A stretch of DNA of 64,000 bases from JBMOOG01 sp049324535 (GTDB lineage Bacteria > Pseudomonadota > Alphaproteobacteria > Rhodobacterales > Rhodobacteraceae): assembly GCA_049324535.1 (NCBI GenBank), contig JBMOOG010000001.1, positions 186,001 to 250,000 on the forward strand, given 5' to 3'. The notes under the pieces are model-generated. The model made no database searches. It was given only the letters and a program-made list of their open reading frames with translations, and had not been told where the DNA came from. Position 1 is the stretch's first letter, and every line of letters begins with the position of its first letter. A program made the position numbers and the translations under genes. Below are positions 26,189-34,990 of the stretch, one piece after another.

Positions 26189-27759
26189 GCCGCGCGTTCT
26201 CCGCGCAGCAGCACTCCGGCCTCGTAGGACCGCAGCGCGCGCCGGGCGGCGGGGCTGTAGCCGCGGCCGGTTCCGGGGTCGAAGCCGGGCAGGATCGCCC
26301 GGATTTCCTCGAGATGCGCCGCGTCGAAGGCGTCGGCGGTCTGCGGCCCGGGCAGGAAGCTCTCGGTCGCGAGACCCTCGGCGAAGATCACCTCGTGGCG
26401 GTCGAAGAGAAGATGCACGTACTCGACCGAGGCCCCGGTCAGGACGCGCACCCGCTGGCCGTCCACCAGATCCTTGGCGGCGATCAGGACTTCCGCCTCG
26501 CCGAAGAGCATCTCGGCCCGGCTGTCGCGGATCAGAACCCGGTGCTGCGGCGACAGCATCAGGGGGCCGTGCGGGCCGAAGGTCCCGGCGCCGATCCGGA
26601 CGGGCGCCAGCGGGCCCTGCGCGCAGACCCGGCGGCTGCCGACCCAGCGCAGCGGCCGGGGACCGTGGTCGAGCGTCTCGACCAGGTCGCCGGGACGAAG
26701 CGTCTCGACCGCGACATCGCCGTCCGGCGTACGGATGCGGGTTCCGGCCACGAAGCAGGGCACGGTGTCGATGGTGACGAATCCGACGTCGATGGCCCCG
26801 GTTGAACTCGCGACCTCGTAGGTGAAGCTGAACTTGTCGACGTCGCTGTCGGTCGTCACGGTGATCGTGCCGTCGGCGTTCAGCCTGACGACGTCGCCCG
26901 AGGGCAGCGTGACGCTTTGCCCGGGGCTGACCGCCACGCCGTTGATGTGGGTGATGGTCAGCGTGCCCCCGGTCGTGTTCGTGTCGTTGCCGAGGATGTC
27001 GAGCGTCTTGGTCTGCCCGGGGGTCATCGTCCGGCTGTCGTCCATTGCCACCAGCGTGGTCTGGACCGAGTCGGCCCCGATCAGGAGGTTCGAGTCGTAG
27101 CCGGAATCCGACACGTCCGCGATGCCGATGCGGATCGAGTTCACCACGCCGGAATTGACCGGAATCGTCAGCGTGAGCTTCAGCGTGAAGCCGTCCATCT
27201 CGGTGTTGAACTGGTCGCCGGTGTTCGAGATGTACTGGTTGGCGTTGGTGCCCGGGCCGATGTTGGTCACGCTGGCCTTGCCCGTGCCGATCGCGAGCGG
27301 AACGCTGGTGCCGTTCACCCAGACCCCGACGATGTCGTTGAACTGGGACGTCGCGTATTCGGGGTATTCCTCGGAGGAGAAGACGAAGGTCATCGTCATC
27401 ACCGACCCGGTGGGAATGAAGTCCACGTCGAGGATCGACGCGTCATAGGTGTTGGCGCCGGCCAGCGCGTTGAACTGGGCGTTGTTGTTCGGGCCGGACG
27501 TGTCCGTCGAGGTCTGGGTGGACCGGTTCGGATCGCCGCTCGACTGGGTGAAGCTGGCGGCGAGGCCGGTGGACAGGATCACGCCGGTCGTCGAGGGCAC
27601 CACGCCGGGCGAAAGCTGGCCGTTCGAATAGATCGCGGACGAGCGGTTGTCGCCGGTGTAGCTGGCGCCGACAACCGTCACGCCGGCGCCGAAGATCGTG
27701 TTGGCCATCTGCGTCGCAGTGGCGCTGGTGTTGTACGTCAACTCGGCGCCGGTCGCCAT
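26185..27759 (-). CDS. Choice-of-anchor L protein with C-terminal Hint self-processing domain
   Basis: This 524-residue protein combines three parts. Residues about 10-240 match the choice-of-anchor L domain (TGVILSTGLAASFTQ, DFIPTGSVMTMTFVFSSEEY, FNDIVGVWVNG, DGFTLKLTLTIPV), found on secreted surface proteins with variable C-terminal anchors. Residues about 240-330 form a cadherin/Ig-like beta segment (LDILGNDTNTTGG). From residue 335 a Hint domain begins with an intact nucleophile, PCFVAGTRIRTPDG, and continues with LRPGDLVETLDHGPRP, LSPQHRVLI and EVLIAAKDLVDG. Hint domains cleave or transfer the peptide at their N-terminal Cys, so release or linkage of the N-terminal part is expected. No classical signal peptide is present, so type I or another secretion route is possible. 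AGGGG lies 6-10 bases before the ATG. Confidence 0.88.
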   Translation of the reverse strand: MATGAELTYNTSATATQMANTIFGAGVTVVGASYTGDNRSSAIYSNGQLSPGVVPSTTGVILSTGLAASFTQSSGDPNRSTQTSTDTSGPNNNAQFNALAGANTYDASILDVDFIPTGSVMTMTFVFSSEEYPEYATSQFNDIVGVWVNGTSVPLAIGTGKASVTNIGPGTNANQYISNTGDQFNTEMDGFTLKLTLTIPVNSGVVNSIRIGIADVSDSGYDSNLLIGADSVQTTLVAMDDSRTMTPGQTKTLDILGNDTNTTGGTLTITHINGVAVSPGQSVTLPSGDVVRLNADGTITVTTDSDVDKFSFTYEVASSTGAIDVGFVTIDTVPCFVAGTRIRTPDGDVAVETLRPGDLVETLDHGPRPLRWVGSRRVCAQGPLAPVRIGAGTFGPHGPLMLSPQHRVLIRDSRAEMLFGEAEVLIAAKDLVDGQRVRVLTGASVEYVHLLFDRHEVIFAEGLATESFLPGPQTADAFDAAHLEEIRAILPGFDPGTGRGYSPAARRALRSYEAGVLLRGERAA

Positions 27760-28039
27760 CTCTGCCCCTCTTGCCTTCGGACAGGTGTAGGGGCGTGCCG
27801 GGGCCAGGCCCCCTCTGCGCGCCGACCGGGTCTCTGCGGACCCTTATCTGCAACCTGCCTCGGATCGTGTCTTGTTTTCCGACACTATGCGAAAGGCGCC
27901 GCCGGTTGGGAATCCCCCTGTGGCAGGAAGGTCGCCTTCCGGCACCACATGGTGGCGGCCGGGCCACAGATGCCGATGTTGCGGCGCGCGGACGCTCGGG
28001 GTAACCACGTCGGCAAAGACCTCAGCCCGCAGGGATCCG

Positions 28040-29191
28040 ATGACCGACACGCCGCTCGACCCCGTCGCCCTGACCGCCGACCTGGTCCGCTGTCCCTCGG
28101 TCACGCCCGAGGAGGGCGGCGCCCTGGTCCTTCTGGAACGCGTACTGGCCGGGGCGGGCTTCGAGTGCCACCGGGTGGACCGGGGGGGCACGTCCAACCT
28201 CTTTGCCCGCTGGGGCCGGCGGGGGGCGAACCGGTGCTTCGGCTTCAACGGCCACACCGACGTGGTGCCGGTGGGCGACCGCGCGGCCTGGACGCACGAC
28301 CCGTTCGGGGGCGAGATCGTCGACGGCTGGCTCTGGGGCCGGGGGGCGACCGACATGAAGTCGGGCGTGGCCGCCTTTGTCGCCGCCGCCGTCGATTTCG
28401 TGCGGACGACCCCGCCGGAGGGCGCGGTGATCCTGACCATCACCGGCGACGAGGAAGGCCCCGGCAAGGACGGGACGGTGGCGATCCTCGACTGGATGCG
28501 CGCCAATGGCGAGGCGATGACCGACTGTCTGGTGGGTGAGCCCACCTGCCCGGAGCGGATGGGCGAGATGATGAAGATCGGTCGCCGCGGCTCGATGACC
28601 GCGCATTTCACGGCGCGGGGTGTGCAGGGCCACACCGCTTATCCGCACCGGGCGAAGAACCCGCTGCACGCGCTGGTCCGGCTTTTCGACCGCATCGCGA
28701 GCCACGAACTGGATGCCGGCAGCGCGCATTTCGACCCTTCGACCATCGCGCTGACCACCATCGACACCGGCAATCTGGCGTCGAACGTCATTCCGGCGCG
28801 GGCGACGGGCTCGGTCAACATCCGCTTCAACGACCTGCACAGCGCAGCGGGCCTGTCGCAATGGCTGCGCGACATGGCCGACGAGATCGAGCAGGCGACC
28901 GGCGTCGCCATCGACATGCGCGCCGACATCTCGGGCGAAAGCTTCCTGACCGAACCCGGCCCCTTCGTCGATCTGGTGGCGCGCGCCGTCGCGGACGAGA
29001 CCGGGGTCCGGCCGGTGCTTTCGACCTCGGGCGGCACCTCGGATGCGCGCTTCGTCAAGGACCACTGTCCGGTGGTCGAATTCGGCCTGGTAGGCAAGAC
29101 GATGCATCAGGTCGATGAACGGGTCGAGGTGGCGCAGATCCACGCGCTCAAGGCGGTCTATGCGCGCATCCTGCGGGACTATTTCGCCTGA
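28040..29191 (+). CDS. dapE: Succinyl-diaminopimelate desuccinylase
   Basis: This zinc M20-family hydrolase removes succinate from N-succinyl-LL-diaminopimelate in lysine and cell-wall precursor synthesis. It has 383 residues. Metal ligands and the catalytic Glu are visible: NGHTDVVPVGD near residue 70, GRGATDMKSG near 105 and TGDEEGPGKDG near 138, with the lid domain motif SNVIPARATGSVNIRF. The ATG at 28040 follows AGGGA by five bases; an upstream in-frame ATG at 27872 would add 56 unlikely residues. It has its own 280-base upstream region because the Hint operon on the other strand separates it from dapD. rnr follows after 51 bases. Confidence 0.97.
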   Translation: MTDTPLDPVALTADLVRCPSVTPEEGGALVLLERVLAGAGFECHRVDRGGTSNLFARWGRRGANRCFGFNGHTDVVPVGDRAAWTHDPFGGEIVDGWLWGRGATDMKSGVAAFVAAAVDFVRTTPPEGAVILTITGDEEGPGKDGTVAILDWMRANGEAMTDCLVGEPTCPERMGEMMKIGRRGSMTAHFTARGVQGHTAYPHRAKNPLHALVRLFDRIASHELDAGSAHFDPSTIALTTIDTGNLASNVIPARATGSVNIRFNDLHSAAGLSQWLRDMADEIEQATGVAIDMRADISGESFLTEPGPFVDLVARAVADETGVRPVLSTSGGTSDARFVKDHCPVVEFGLVGKTMHQVDERVEVAQIHALKAVYARILRDYFA

Positions 29192-29242
29192 GGCCGGGTG
29201 CGGGGCATGACGCCGCCCGCGCGTCGTGCTAGCCCTTCGGGC

Positions 29243-31495
29243 ATGGCACGCATCCCTTCCCGCGAAGAACTCCTGTCCTGGATCGCCGAGAACCCCGGCG
29301 AGACCGCCAAGCGCGACATTGCCCGCGCCTTCGGGATCAAGGGCGCCGAACGCATCGAGCTGAAGCGGATGCTGAAGGAGCTTCAGGCGGAGGGCGTTCT
29401 GGAGCGCCGCCGCAAGTCCTATCGCGACGCCGACAAGCTGCCGCCGGTGGCGGTGCTGGTGCTGCTTGCGCCCGACCGCGACGGCGACCAGTTTGCCCGC
29501 GCGGTTGAGTGGCAGGGCGAGGGGCCCGAGCCGCGCATCCTGTTCGTTGCGCGCAAGTCCGACCCGGCGCTGGCCGCGGGCGAGCGCATCCTTGGCCGGC
29601 TGGTCGAGGTGACGGCCGATGACCACGACTATGAGGCGCGGCTCATCCGCAAGATCGGCGTGAACCCCCACCGCATCCTCGGGATCTTCCGCAAGGGCGC
29701 CGAAGGCGGTCGCATCCTGCCCATCGACAAGGGATCGGACAAGGAATGGCTGGTCGGCGCCGATGCGACGCAGGGCGCGAAGGATGGCGAACTGGTCGAG
29801 GCCGAGCAGGCGGGGCCGAAGGGGCGCCTGGGCCTGCCGCGCGCCCGCGTCACCGACCGGCTGGGCGATCCCGCCGCACCCCGGGCGGTGTCGCTGATCG
29901 CGATCCACCAGCACGGCATCCCCGACGACTTCCCCGACGCGGTCATCGCCGAGGCGGACGCGCTGCATCCCGTGCCGCTGGGCGACCGCGAGGACCTGCG
30001 CCATCTGCCCTTCGTCACCATCGACCCGGCCGATGCGCGCGACCATGACGACGCCTGCCACGCCCATGCCGACGACGACCCGAAGAACGAGGGCGGGCAC
30101 ATCGTCTGGGTCGCGATCGCCGACGTCGCGGCCTATGTGCGCCCGGGCACGGCGCTCGACCGCGAGGCGCGCCACCGGGGCAACTCGACCTATTTCCCGG
30201 ATCGGGTGGTGCCGATGCTGCCCGAGCGGCTGTCGGGCGACCTCTGTTCCCTGCACGAGGGTCTCGACCGGCCGGTGCTGGCGGTGCGGATGAAGATCGA
30301 CGCGGCGGGCGAGAAGCTGTCGCACCGCTTCACCCGCGCGATGATCCATTCCCGCGCCAGCCTGAATTACGCCGAGGTGCAGGAGGCGCGCGACGGCCGG
30401 CCGAACGACCGTTGCGCGGCCCTGATGACCGAGGTGATCGCGCCGCTCTATGCCGCCTGGACCGCGCTCGACAAGGCGCGTGTCCGGCGCCAGCCGCTGG
30501 ATCTCGACCTGCCGGAACGGCGGATCGAGCTTTCCGAGGACGGCCGCGTGACCTCGGTCGCCTTCCGCGAACGGCTGGATGCCCACCGGCTGATCGAGGA
30601 ATACATGATCCTCGCCAATGTCGCCGCGGCGGAGGAGCTGATCCGCCTGAAGCGCCCGCTGCTCTACCGCGTCCACGAGGAGCCGAGCCCCGAGAAGCTC
30701 GACGCGCTCCGGCAGGTGGCCGAGGCGTCGGGGTTCACGCTGGCCAGGGGCCAGGTCCTGAAGACCGGGCACCTGAACCGGCTTCTGGCTCAGTCCGAGG
30801 GGTCGGAGTTCGACGAGCTCATCAACATCACCACGCTGCGGTCGATGCCGCAGGCCTATTACCACGCGCAGAACTTCGGCCATTTCGGGCTGGCGCTGCG
30901 CAATTACGCGCATTTCACCTCGCCCATCCGGCGCTATTCCGACCTGATCGTGCACCGGGCGCTGATCTCGGGCCACGGCTGGGGGGCGGATGGGCTGTCG
31001 GCGGAGGACATCGACCGGCTGGAAGAAACCGCCGAGCACATCTCGGAAACCGAACGGCGCAGCATGGCGGCGGAACGCGACACCACCGACCGCTATCTGG
31101 CGGCCTACCTGTCGGAACGGGTCGGCAGCGAGATGACCGGCCGGATCAGCGGGGTCGCGCGCTTCGGGCTTTTCGTCAAGCTGGACGAGACCGGGGCCGA
31201 CGGGCTGATCCCGATCCGGACGCTGGGCAACGAGTTCTTCCACCACGACGCCGAAAGCCAGACCCTGATGGGCGCCGACAGCGGCCGCGTGATCGGGCTT
31301 GGCCAGCGGGTGACGGTGCGCCTGTCCGAGGCGGTCCCGGTGACCGGCGGGCTGATGCTCGAGCTTCTCGACATCGAGGGGCAGGCGGTGGCCGGGGGCC
31401 GGTCGTCCCGGCGCGGGCGCGGCCCGATGCGCAAGGCCGGTGCCGCGGCGGCCAAGGCGCGCAAGATCCGCAAGGTCGAGCGCCGGCGGAAATAG
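29243..31495 (+). CDS. rnr: Ribonuclease R
   Basis: This 3'-to-5' exoribonuclease degrades structured RNA and takes part in rRNA quality control and trans-translation. It has 750 residues. An N-terminal helix-turn-helix-like domain (residues 5-60) and cold-shock domains lead to the RNB catalytic domain with the aspartate cluster TIDPADARDHDDAC near residue 265. The S1 RNA-binding domain is near the C-terminus (GRISGVARFGLFVKL), followed by a basic tail (KAGAAAAKARKIRKVERRRK) of the type that binds rRNA. The start at 29243 begins the conserved MARIPSREELL; no strong ribosome site is visible, so a start at 29207 or 29198 is possible. It lies close behind dapE and before a lytic transglycosylase gene. 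Confidence 0.95.
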   Translation: MARIPSREELLSWIAENPGETAKRDIARAFGIKGAERIELKRMLKELQAEGVLERRRKSYRDADKLPPVAVLVLLAPDRDGDQFARAVEWQGEGPEPRILFVARKSDPALAAGERILGRLVEVTADDHDYEARLIRKIGVNPHRILGIFRKGAEGGRILPIDKGSDKEWLVGADATQGAKDGELVEAEQAGPKGRLGLPRARVTDRLGDPAAPRAVSLIAIHQHGIPDDFPDAVIAEADALHPVPLGDREDLRHLPFVTIDPADARDHDDACHAHADDDPKNEGGHIVWVAIADVAAYVRPGTALDREARHRGNSTYFPDRVVPMLPERLSGDLCSLHEGLDRPVLAVRMKIDAAGEKLSHRFTRAMIHSRASLNYAEVQEARDGRPNDRCAALMTEVIAPLYAAWTALDKARVRRQPLDLDLPERRIELSEDGRVTSVAFRERLDAHRLIEEYMILANVAAAEELIRLKRPLLYRVHEEPSPEKLDALRQVAEASGFTLARGQVLKTGHLNRLLAQSEGSEFDELINITTLRSMPQAYYHAQNFGHFGLALRNYAHFTSPIRRYSDLIVHRALISGHGWGADGLSAEDIDRLEETAEHISETERRSMAAERDTTDRYLAAYLSERVGSEMTGRISGVARFGLFVKLDETGADGLIPIRTLGNEFFHHDAESQTLMGADSGRVIGLGQRVTVRLSEAVPVTGGLMLELLDIEGQAVAGGRSSRRGRGPMRKAGAAAAKARKIRKVERRRK

Positions 31496-31592
31496 GCGGT
31501 GCCCCGCGCGGCCTGCGGTGGCAGGGCTTTGCGACGGGCGGTCCGTCGCGCTAGGCTGTGGCCAAGACACAAGAAACGCGGGCGGTATTGCA

Positions 31593-32834
31593 ATGACACA
31601 GACCGTTAGGGCCGCCGTGCTGGCGGCGTTGCTGCTGCCGGGCGGCGCCGGTGCCGGGCCGGTGATCCCGCCGGTGGCGGTGCCGGAGGGGAGCGGACCG
31701 ATGAACGTGGCGTCTCAGGCCGGGCTCGACCGCTGGATCGCCGGGTTCCGGGCCCGCGCGCTGGCCCGGGGCATCAGCGCCCGGACCTTCGATCGCGCGT
31801 TCCGGGGGGTCAGCTACAACGCCTATGTGGTCGAGAAGGACCGCACCCAGGGCGAGTTCACCAAGGCGATCTGGGACTATCTCGACAAGGCGGTGTCCGA
31901 CGACCGCGTGTCGAACGGCAAGGACGCCCTGCGCAAGCAGGCGCGCGTGCTGAAGGCCGTCGAGGCGAAATACGGCGTGGACCGGCAGGTGGTCGCGGCA
32001 ATCTGGGGTCTGGAAAGCGCCTATGGCAAGGTCCGCGGCGACATTCCCCTGATCGAGGCGCTGGCGACACTGGCCTATGACGGCCGGCGCGGCGGGTTCT
32101 TCGAGGATCAGCTGATCGCCGCGCTCAAGATCATCGAGGCCGGCAACGTCACACCCGAACGCATGACCGGAAGCTGGGCGGGGGCGATGGGCCACACCCA
32201 GTTCATGCCGACCTCGTACCTGGCCTATGCGGTCGATTTCACCGGCGACGGCAAGCGCGACATCTGGTCGGACGATCCGTCGGACGCGCTGGCCTCGACG
32301 GCCGCCTACCTTGCCCGGTTCGGCTGGCGGAAGGGCGAGCCCTGGGGCATGGAGGTCACCCTGCCGCAGGGCTTCGACTACGGCCTGACCGGCGAGAAGG
32401 TGACGAAATCCGCGGCCGACTGGCAGGCGCTGGGCGTGCAGGCGGCCGACGGGCGCCGGATCGGCGATCACGGACCGGCCTCGATCCTGTTGCCCGCGGG
32501 CGCGCGCGGCGCGGCCTTCATGATCTTTCCGAACTTCCACGTGATCGAGCGCTACAACGCCGCCGACGCCTATGTGATCGCGGTCGGGCACCTGTCGGAC
32601 CGGCTGAAGGGCGGCGGTCCGATCCGGGCCGCCTGGCCGCGCGGCGACCGGGCGCTGGCGCTGGCCGAACGCATCGAGTTGCAGGAACGGCTGACCAAGG
32701 CCGGGTTCGACACCGGCGGGGCCGACGGCAAGATCGGGCCGAAGACGCTTGGCGCCGTTCGCGCCTTCCAGCGGTCGATCGGCATGGTGCCCGACGGCTA
32801 CGCGAGCCTCGAGATCCTCAACCGGCTGCGCTGA
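31593..32834 (+). CDS. MltB-type lytic murein transglycosylase with peptidoglycan-binding domain
   Basis: This 413-residue exported enzyme cleaves the glycan strands of peptidoglycan. A signal peptide covers residues 1-22 (ending PGGAGA). The SLT_2 catalytic domain spans about 40-330, with the catalytic Glu in AAIWGLESAYGKVRG and the family motif MGHTQFMPTSYLAYAVDF. A C-terminal PG-binding domain (residues 350-413, GADGKIGPKTLGAVRAFQ) is present. No lipobox is seen, so it is probably soluble periplasmic. A weak ribosome site precedes the ATG. It overlaps the convergent acpS gene by 17 bases. A second, diverged member is encoded at 46208-47374. Confidence 0.93.
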   Translation: MTQTVRAAVLAALLLPGGAGAGPVIPPVAVPEGSGPMNVASQAGLDRWIAGFRARALARGISARTFDRAFRGVSYNAYVVEKDRTQGEFTKAIWDYLDKAVSDDRVSNGKDALRKQARVLKAVEAKYGVDRQVVAAIWGLESAYGKVRGDIPLIEALATLAYDGRRGGFFEDQLIAALKIIEAGNVTPERMTGSWAGAMGHTQFMPTSYLAYAVDFTGDGKRDIWSDDPSDALASTAAYLARFGWRKGEPWGMEVTLPQGFDYGLTGEKVTKSAADWQALGVQAADGRRIGDHGPASILLPAGARGAAFMIFPNFHVIERYNAADAYVIAVGHLSDRLKGGGPIRAAWPRGDRALALAERIELQERLTKAGFDTGGADGKIGPKTLGAVRAFQRSIGMVPDGYASLEILNRLR

Positions 32835-33228
32835 CCGGCCGCGCCTCGATCACCACGAAGGCCTGCGCCCAGGGGTGGTCGTCGGTCAGCGTCACATGGA
32901 CGATGGCTTCGTGCCCGGGCGGCGTCATGGCGGCCAGCCGTTCCGCGGCCCAGCCGGTCAGGTGCATCACGGGCTGGCCGGACCGCAGGTTCGACACCCC
33001 CATGTCCTTCCAGGCGATGCCCATGCGCAGCCCGGTGCCCAGCGCCTTGGAACAGGCCTCCTTGGCCGCCCAGCGCTTGGCATAGGTGCCGGCCTCGTCC
33101 CGGCGCGAGCCGGCCTTGGCCTGTTCGCGCGGGGTGAAGACGCGGTTGCGGAAACGATCCCCGTGCCGCGCCAGCGTCGCCGCGATGCGGTCGATGTTGC
33201 AAAGGTCGGTGCCGATGCCGAGGATCAT
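32818..33228 (-). CDS. acpS: Holo-acyl-carrier-protein synthase
   Basis: This 136-residue trimeric enzyme attaches 4'-phosphopantetheine from CoA to acyl carrier protein. The two family motifs are clear: GIGTDLCNIDRI at the N-terminus (Asp for Mg) and KRWAAKEACSKALGTG near residue 51 (Glu for Mg). It lies in the leftward block rpoZ-rsh-DUF2062-pdxJ-small ORF, 88 bases after the small ORF. In many alphaproteobacteria acpS is followed by lepB-rnc-era; here those genes are 25 kb away and acpS ends overlapping a convergent gene. Confidence 0.96.
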   Translation of the reverse strand: MILGIGTDLCNIDRIAATLARHGDRFRNRVFTPREQAKAGSRRDEAGTYAKRWAAKEACSKALGTGLRMGIAWKDMGVSNLRSGQPVMHLTGWAAERLAAMTPPGHEAIVHVTLTDDHPWAQAFVVIEARPVSAAG

Positions 33229-33316
33229 GGTTGCCTTCCCTGCCGGCGCCGCGCCGGCCCGTTCAGGGTATGGCGCGTGCCGGGCTGTCCGGCAAGTCGG
33301 GCGGACGCGCGCGGCG

Positions 33317-33460
33317 TCAGCCGTCCCGGCCGGGGCGGGGGAAGGGAAGGTCGGCCAGCTCGCGCGGGCTCATGGCCGCGAACACCGGATGGTCGATCAG
33401 GTCGACCGCGCCCTCGCGGCCCTTGGGCGCGCGGTCGCGCCCGAACAGTCGTGCAAACAT
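33317..33460 (-). CDS. Small unrecognised ORF between pdxJ and acpS
   Basis: This predicted 47-residue protein starts MFARLFGRDRAPKGREG and ends in PFPRPGRDG. GGAGA lies 6-10 bases before the ATG, a good ribosome site; an in-frame ATG four codons earlier is also possible. The composition is basic at the start, then acidic, with the segment DLIDHPVFAAMSPRELADLP possibly helical. No signal peptide, membrane segment or known domain is seen. It lies in the pdxJ-acpS block with about 90-100 bases on each side. I judge it real from the ribosome site and position only; a spurious ORF is possible. Confidence 0.5.
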   Translation of the reverse strand: MFARLFGRDRAPKGREGAVDLIDHPVFAAMSPRELADLPFPRPGRDG

Positions 33461-33559
33461 CTTGCTCTCCATTTCTGCAGTGCAGCATATAGGAGCAACC
33501 GGCGGCGAGTGCACGGCCCGGAGGGCCAAAGGCACGCAGGTATGCGCTGGGCGCAAGGC

Positions 33560-34312
33560 TCAGGCGCGCGCCGCGTCCATCAGCCGGCGCATCTCGGCGA
33601 CCGCCGGCGCGAGGCCCACGAAGATCGCCTCGGCGATCAGGAAGTGCCCGATGTTCAACTCCCGCACCTCGGGGAAGGCGGCGATGGGGCTGACGGTCTC
33701 GTAGGTCAGCCCGTGGCCGGCGTGGACCTCGAGCCCCAGCCCATGCGCGAGCCGCGCCCCGCGGGCCAGCGCGGCCAGTTCGGCGTCGCGTTCGGCCAGA
33801 CGGCCCTCGTAGTGCAGGTCGCAGTAGTGGCCGGTGTGCAGTTCCACCACCGCCGCGCCGATGCGGGCCGCGGCTTCGATCTGGCGGGCGTCATGCCCGA
33901 TGAAGAGCGACACCCGGATTCCCGCCTCGCGCAGCGGCGCGATGAAGTCGCCCAGCCGGTTCTCGTCTCCGGCGACGTCGAGCCCGCCCTCGGTGGTGCG
34001 CTCCTCGCGCCGTTCGGGCACCAGGCAGACCGCGTGCGGCACATGGCGCAGCGCGATCGCCTGCATCTCGGGGGTGGCGGCCATCTCGAAGTTCAGCGGC
34101 CGCGTCAGCGCCGCCATCAGCCCCTCGATGTCCTCGTCGCGGATGTGGCGCCGGTCCTCGCGCAGGTGCGCGGTGATGCCGTCGGCGCCCGCTTCCTCGG
34201 CCAGCCTGGCCGCGCGCACCGGATCGGGATAGGCCGAGCCGCGGGCGTTGCGCACGGTTGCGACGTGATCGATGTTGACACCCAGGCGCAGGCGTTCGGA
34301 TGCGGCGGTCAT
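33560..34312 (-). CDS. pdxJ: Pyridoxine 5'-phosphate synthase
   Basis: This TIM-barrel enzyme condenses 3-amino-2-oxopropyl phosphate with 1-deoxyxylulose 5-phosphate to make pyridoxine 5'-phosphate. It has 250 residues, normal length. Motifs include LGVNIDHVATVRNARG at the N-terminus, GADGITAHLREDRRHI, HTGHYCD, and the phosphate loop LNIGHFLIAEAIFVGL. The gene overlaps the upstream DUF2062 gene by four bases (ATGA). With serC 20 kb away, it belongs to the DXP-dependent route to PLP, the cofactor of several enzymes encoded in this window (SerC, GabT, PatB-like). Confidence 0.97.
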   Translation of the reverse strand: MTAASERLRLGVNIDHVATVRNARGSAYPDPVRAARLAEEAGADGITAHLREDRRHIRDEDIEGLMAALTRPLNFEMAATPEMQAIALRHVPHAVCLVPERREERTTEGGLDVAGDENRLGDFIAPLREAGIRVSLFIGHDARQIEAAARIGAAVVELHTGHYCDLHYEGRLAERDAELAALARGARLAHGLGLEVHAGHGLTYETVSPIAAFPEVRELNIGHFLIAEAIFVGLAPAVAEMRRLMDAARA

Positions 34313-34980
34313 GACGGCTCCTCGGGCGAATTCTCCGGTGGGGCCGAGTTGTCACCGGCTTTGTGCCTGGCCGCAACGGCTTTTTCGTGCCGCGCGATCC
34401 GACGCCGTTCCCGCCGCTGATGATAGGCGGTGACGATCGGCAGGGTCAGCCAGTAGCCGGCCAGGCCCGCCACGATCCCCGGGCCCAGTCCGCCGACGAG
34501 ATAGGGCAGGAACACGGACCGTAAGAAGTCGTGCAGCCGGTCCCAGTTCGTCGGCGCGGCGGTGAAGAGCGCGCGCAGGTTGTCCCAGAGATCCAGCCAG
34601 GCCCCGCTGAAGGCCGCCAGCACATGGCGGACGCTCATGCCGCCGTCGATGTCGAGGATCCGGTAGCCGATCTCGATGGCCATGGCCGCGATCAGCGGAA
34701 AGGTCAGCGGGTTGCCGACGAAGGTGGCAAGCAGGGCCGCCAGCACGTTGCCGCGGATCGCCCAGGCCAGGGCCGCGCCGACGACCAGGTGAACGCCGAA
34801 GAGCGGCGTGAAGGACACGAGGATTCCGGAGAAGACGCCCCGGGCGACCCGATGCGGCGGGTCGGGCAGCCGCCGCAGCCGATGCACGACATAGAGCACC
34901 GACCGCTTCCAGCCGCGCCGGGGCGCGACCGATTCGCGGAGGATCTCCGGCCAGCCGCGGGGTTTGCGACGGCGGAACAC
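34309..34980 (-). CDS. DUF2062 membrane protein
   Basis: This 223-residue protein has a basic N-terminus, then three or four hydrophobic segments (about residues 45-75, 83-105 and 150-185) and a charged C-terminal tail of about 40 residues. The motif GVFSGILVSFTPLFGVHLVVG and the following VGNPLTFPLI are characteristic of DUF2062 proteins, whose role is unknown and which are often placed near (p)ppGpp or cell envelope genes. It sits 10 bases after rsh and overlaps pdxJ, so it is surely co-transcribed with both. Confidence 0.85.
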   Translation of the reverse strand: MFRRRKPRGWPEILRESVAPRRGWKRSVLYVVHRLRRLPDPPHRVARGVFSGILVSFTPLFGVHLVVGAALAWAIRGNVLAALLATFVGNPLTFPLIAAMAIEIGYRILDIDGGMSVRHVLAAFSGAWLDLWDNLRALFTAAPTNWDRLHDFLRSVFLPYLVGGLGPGIVAGLAGYWLTLPIVTAYHQRRERRRIARHEKAVAARHKAGDNSAPPENSPEEPS

Positions 34981-34990
34981 CGGGCGCGCC

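Noticed and set aside
28022..31570. A 1182-residue minus-strand frame across dapE and rnr
   Set aside because: Composition is that of an antisense frame in GC-rich DNA, and both plus-strand genes have complete catalytic motifs.
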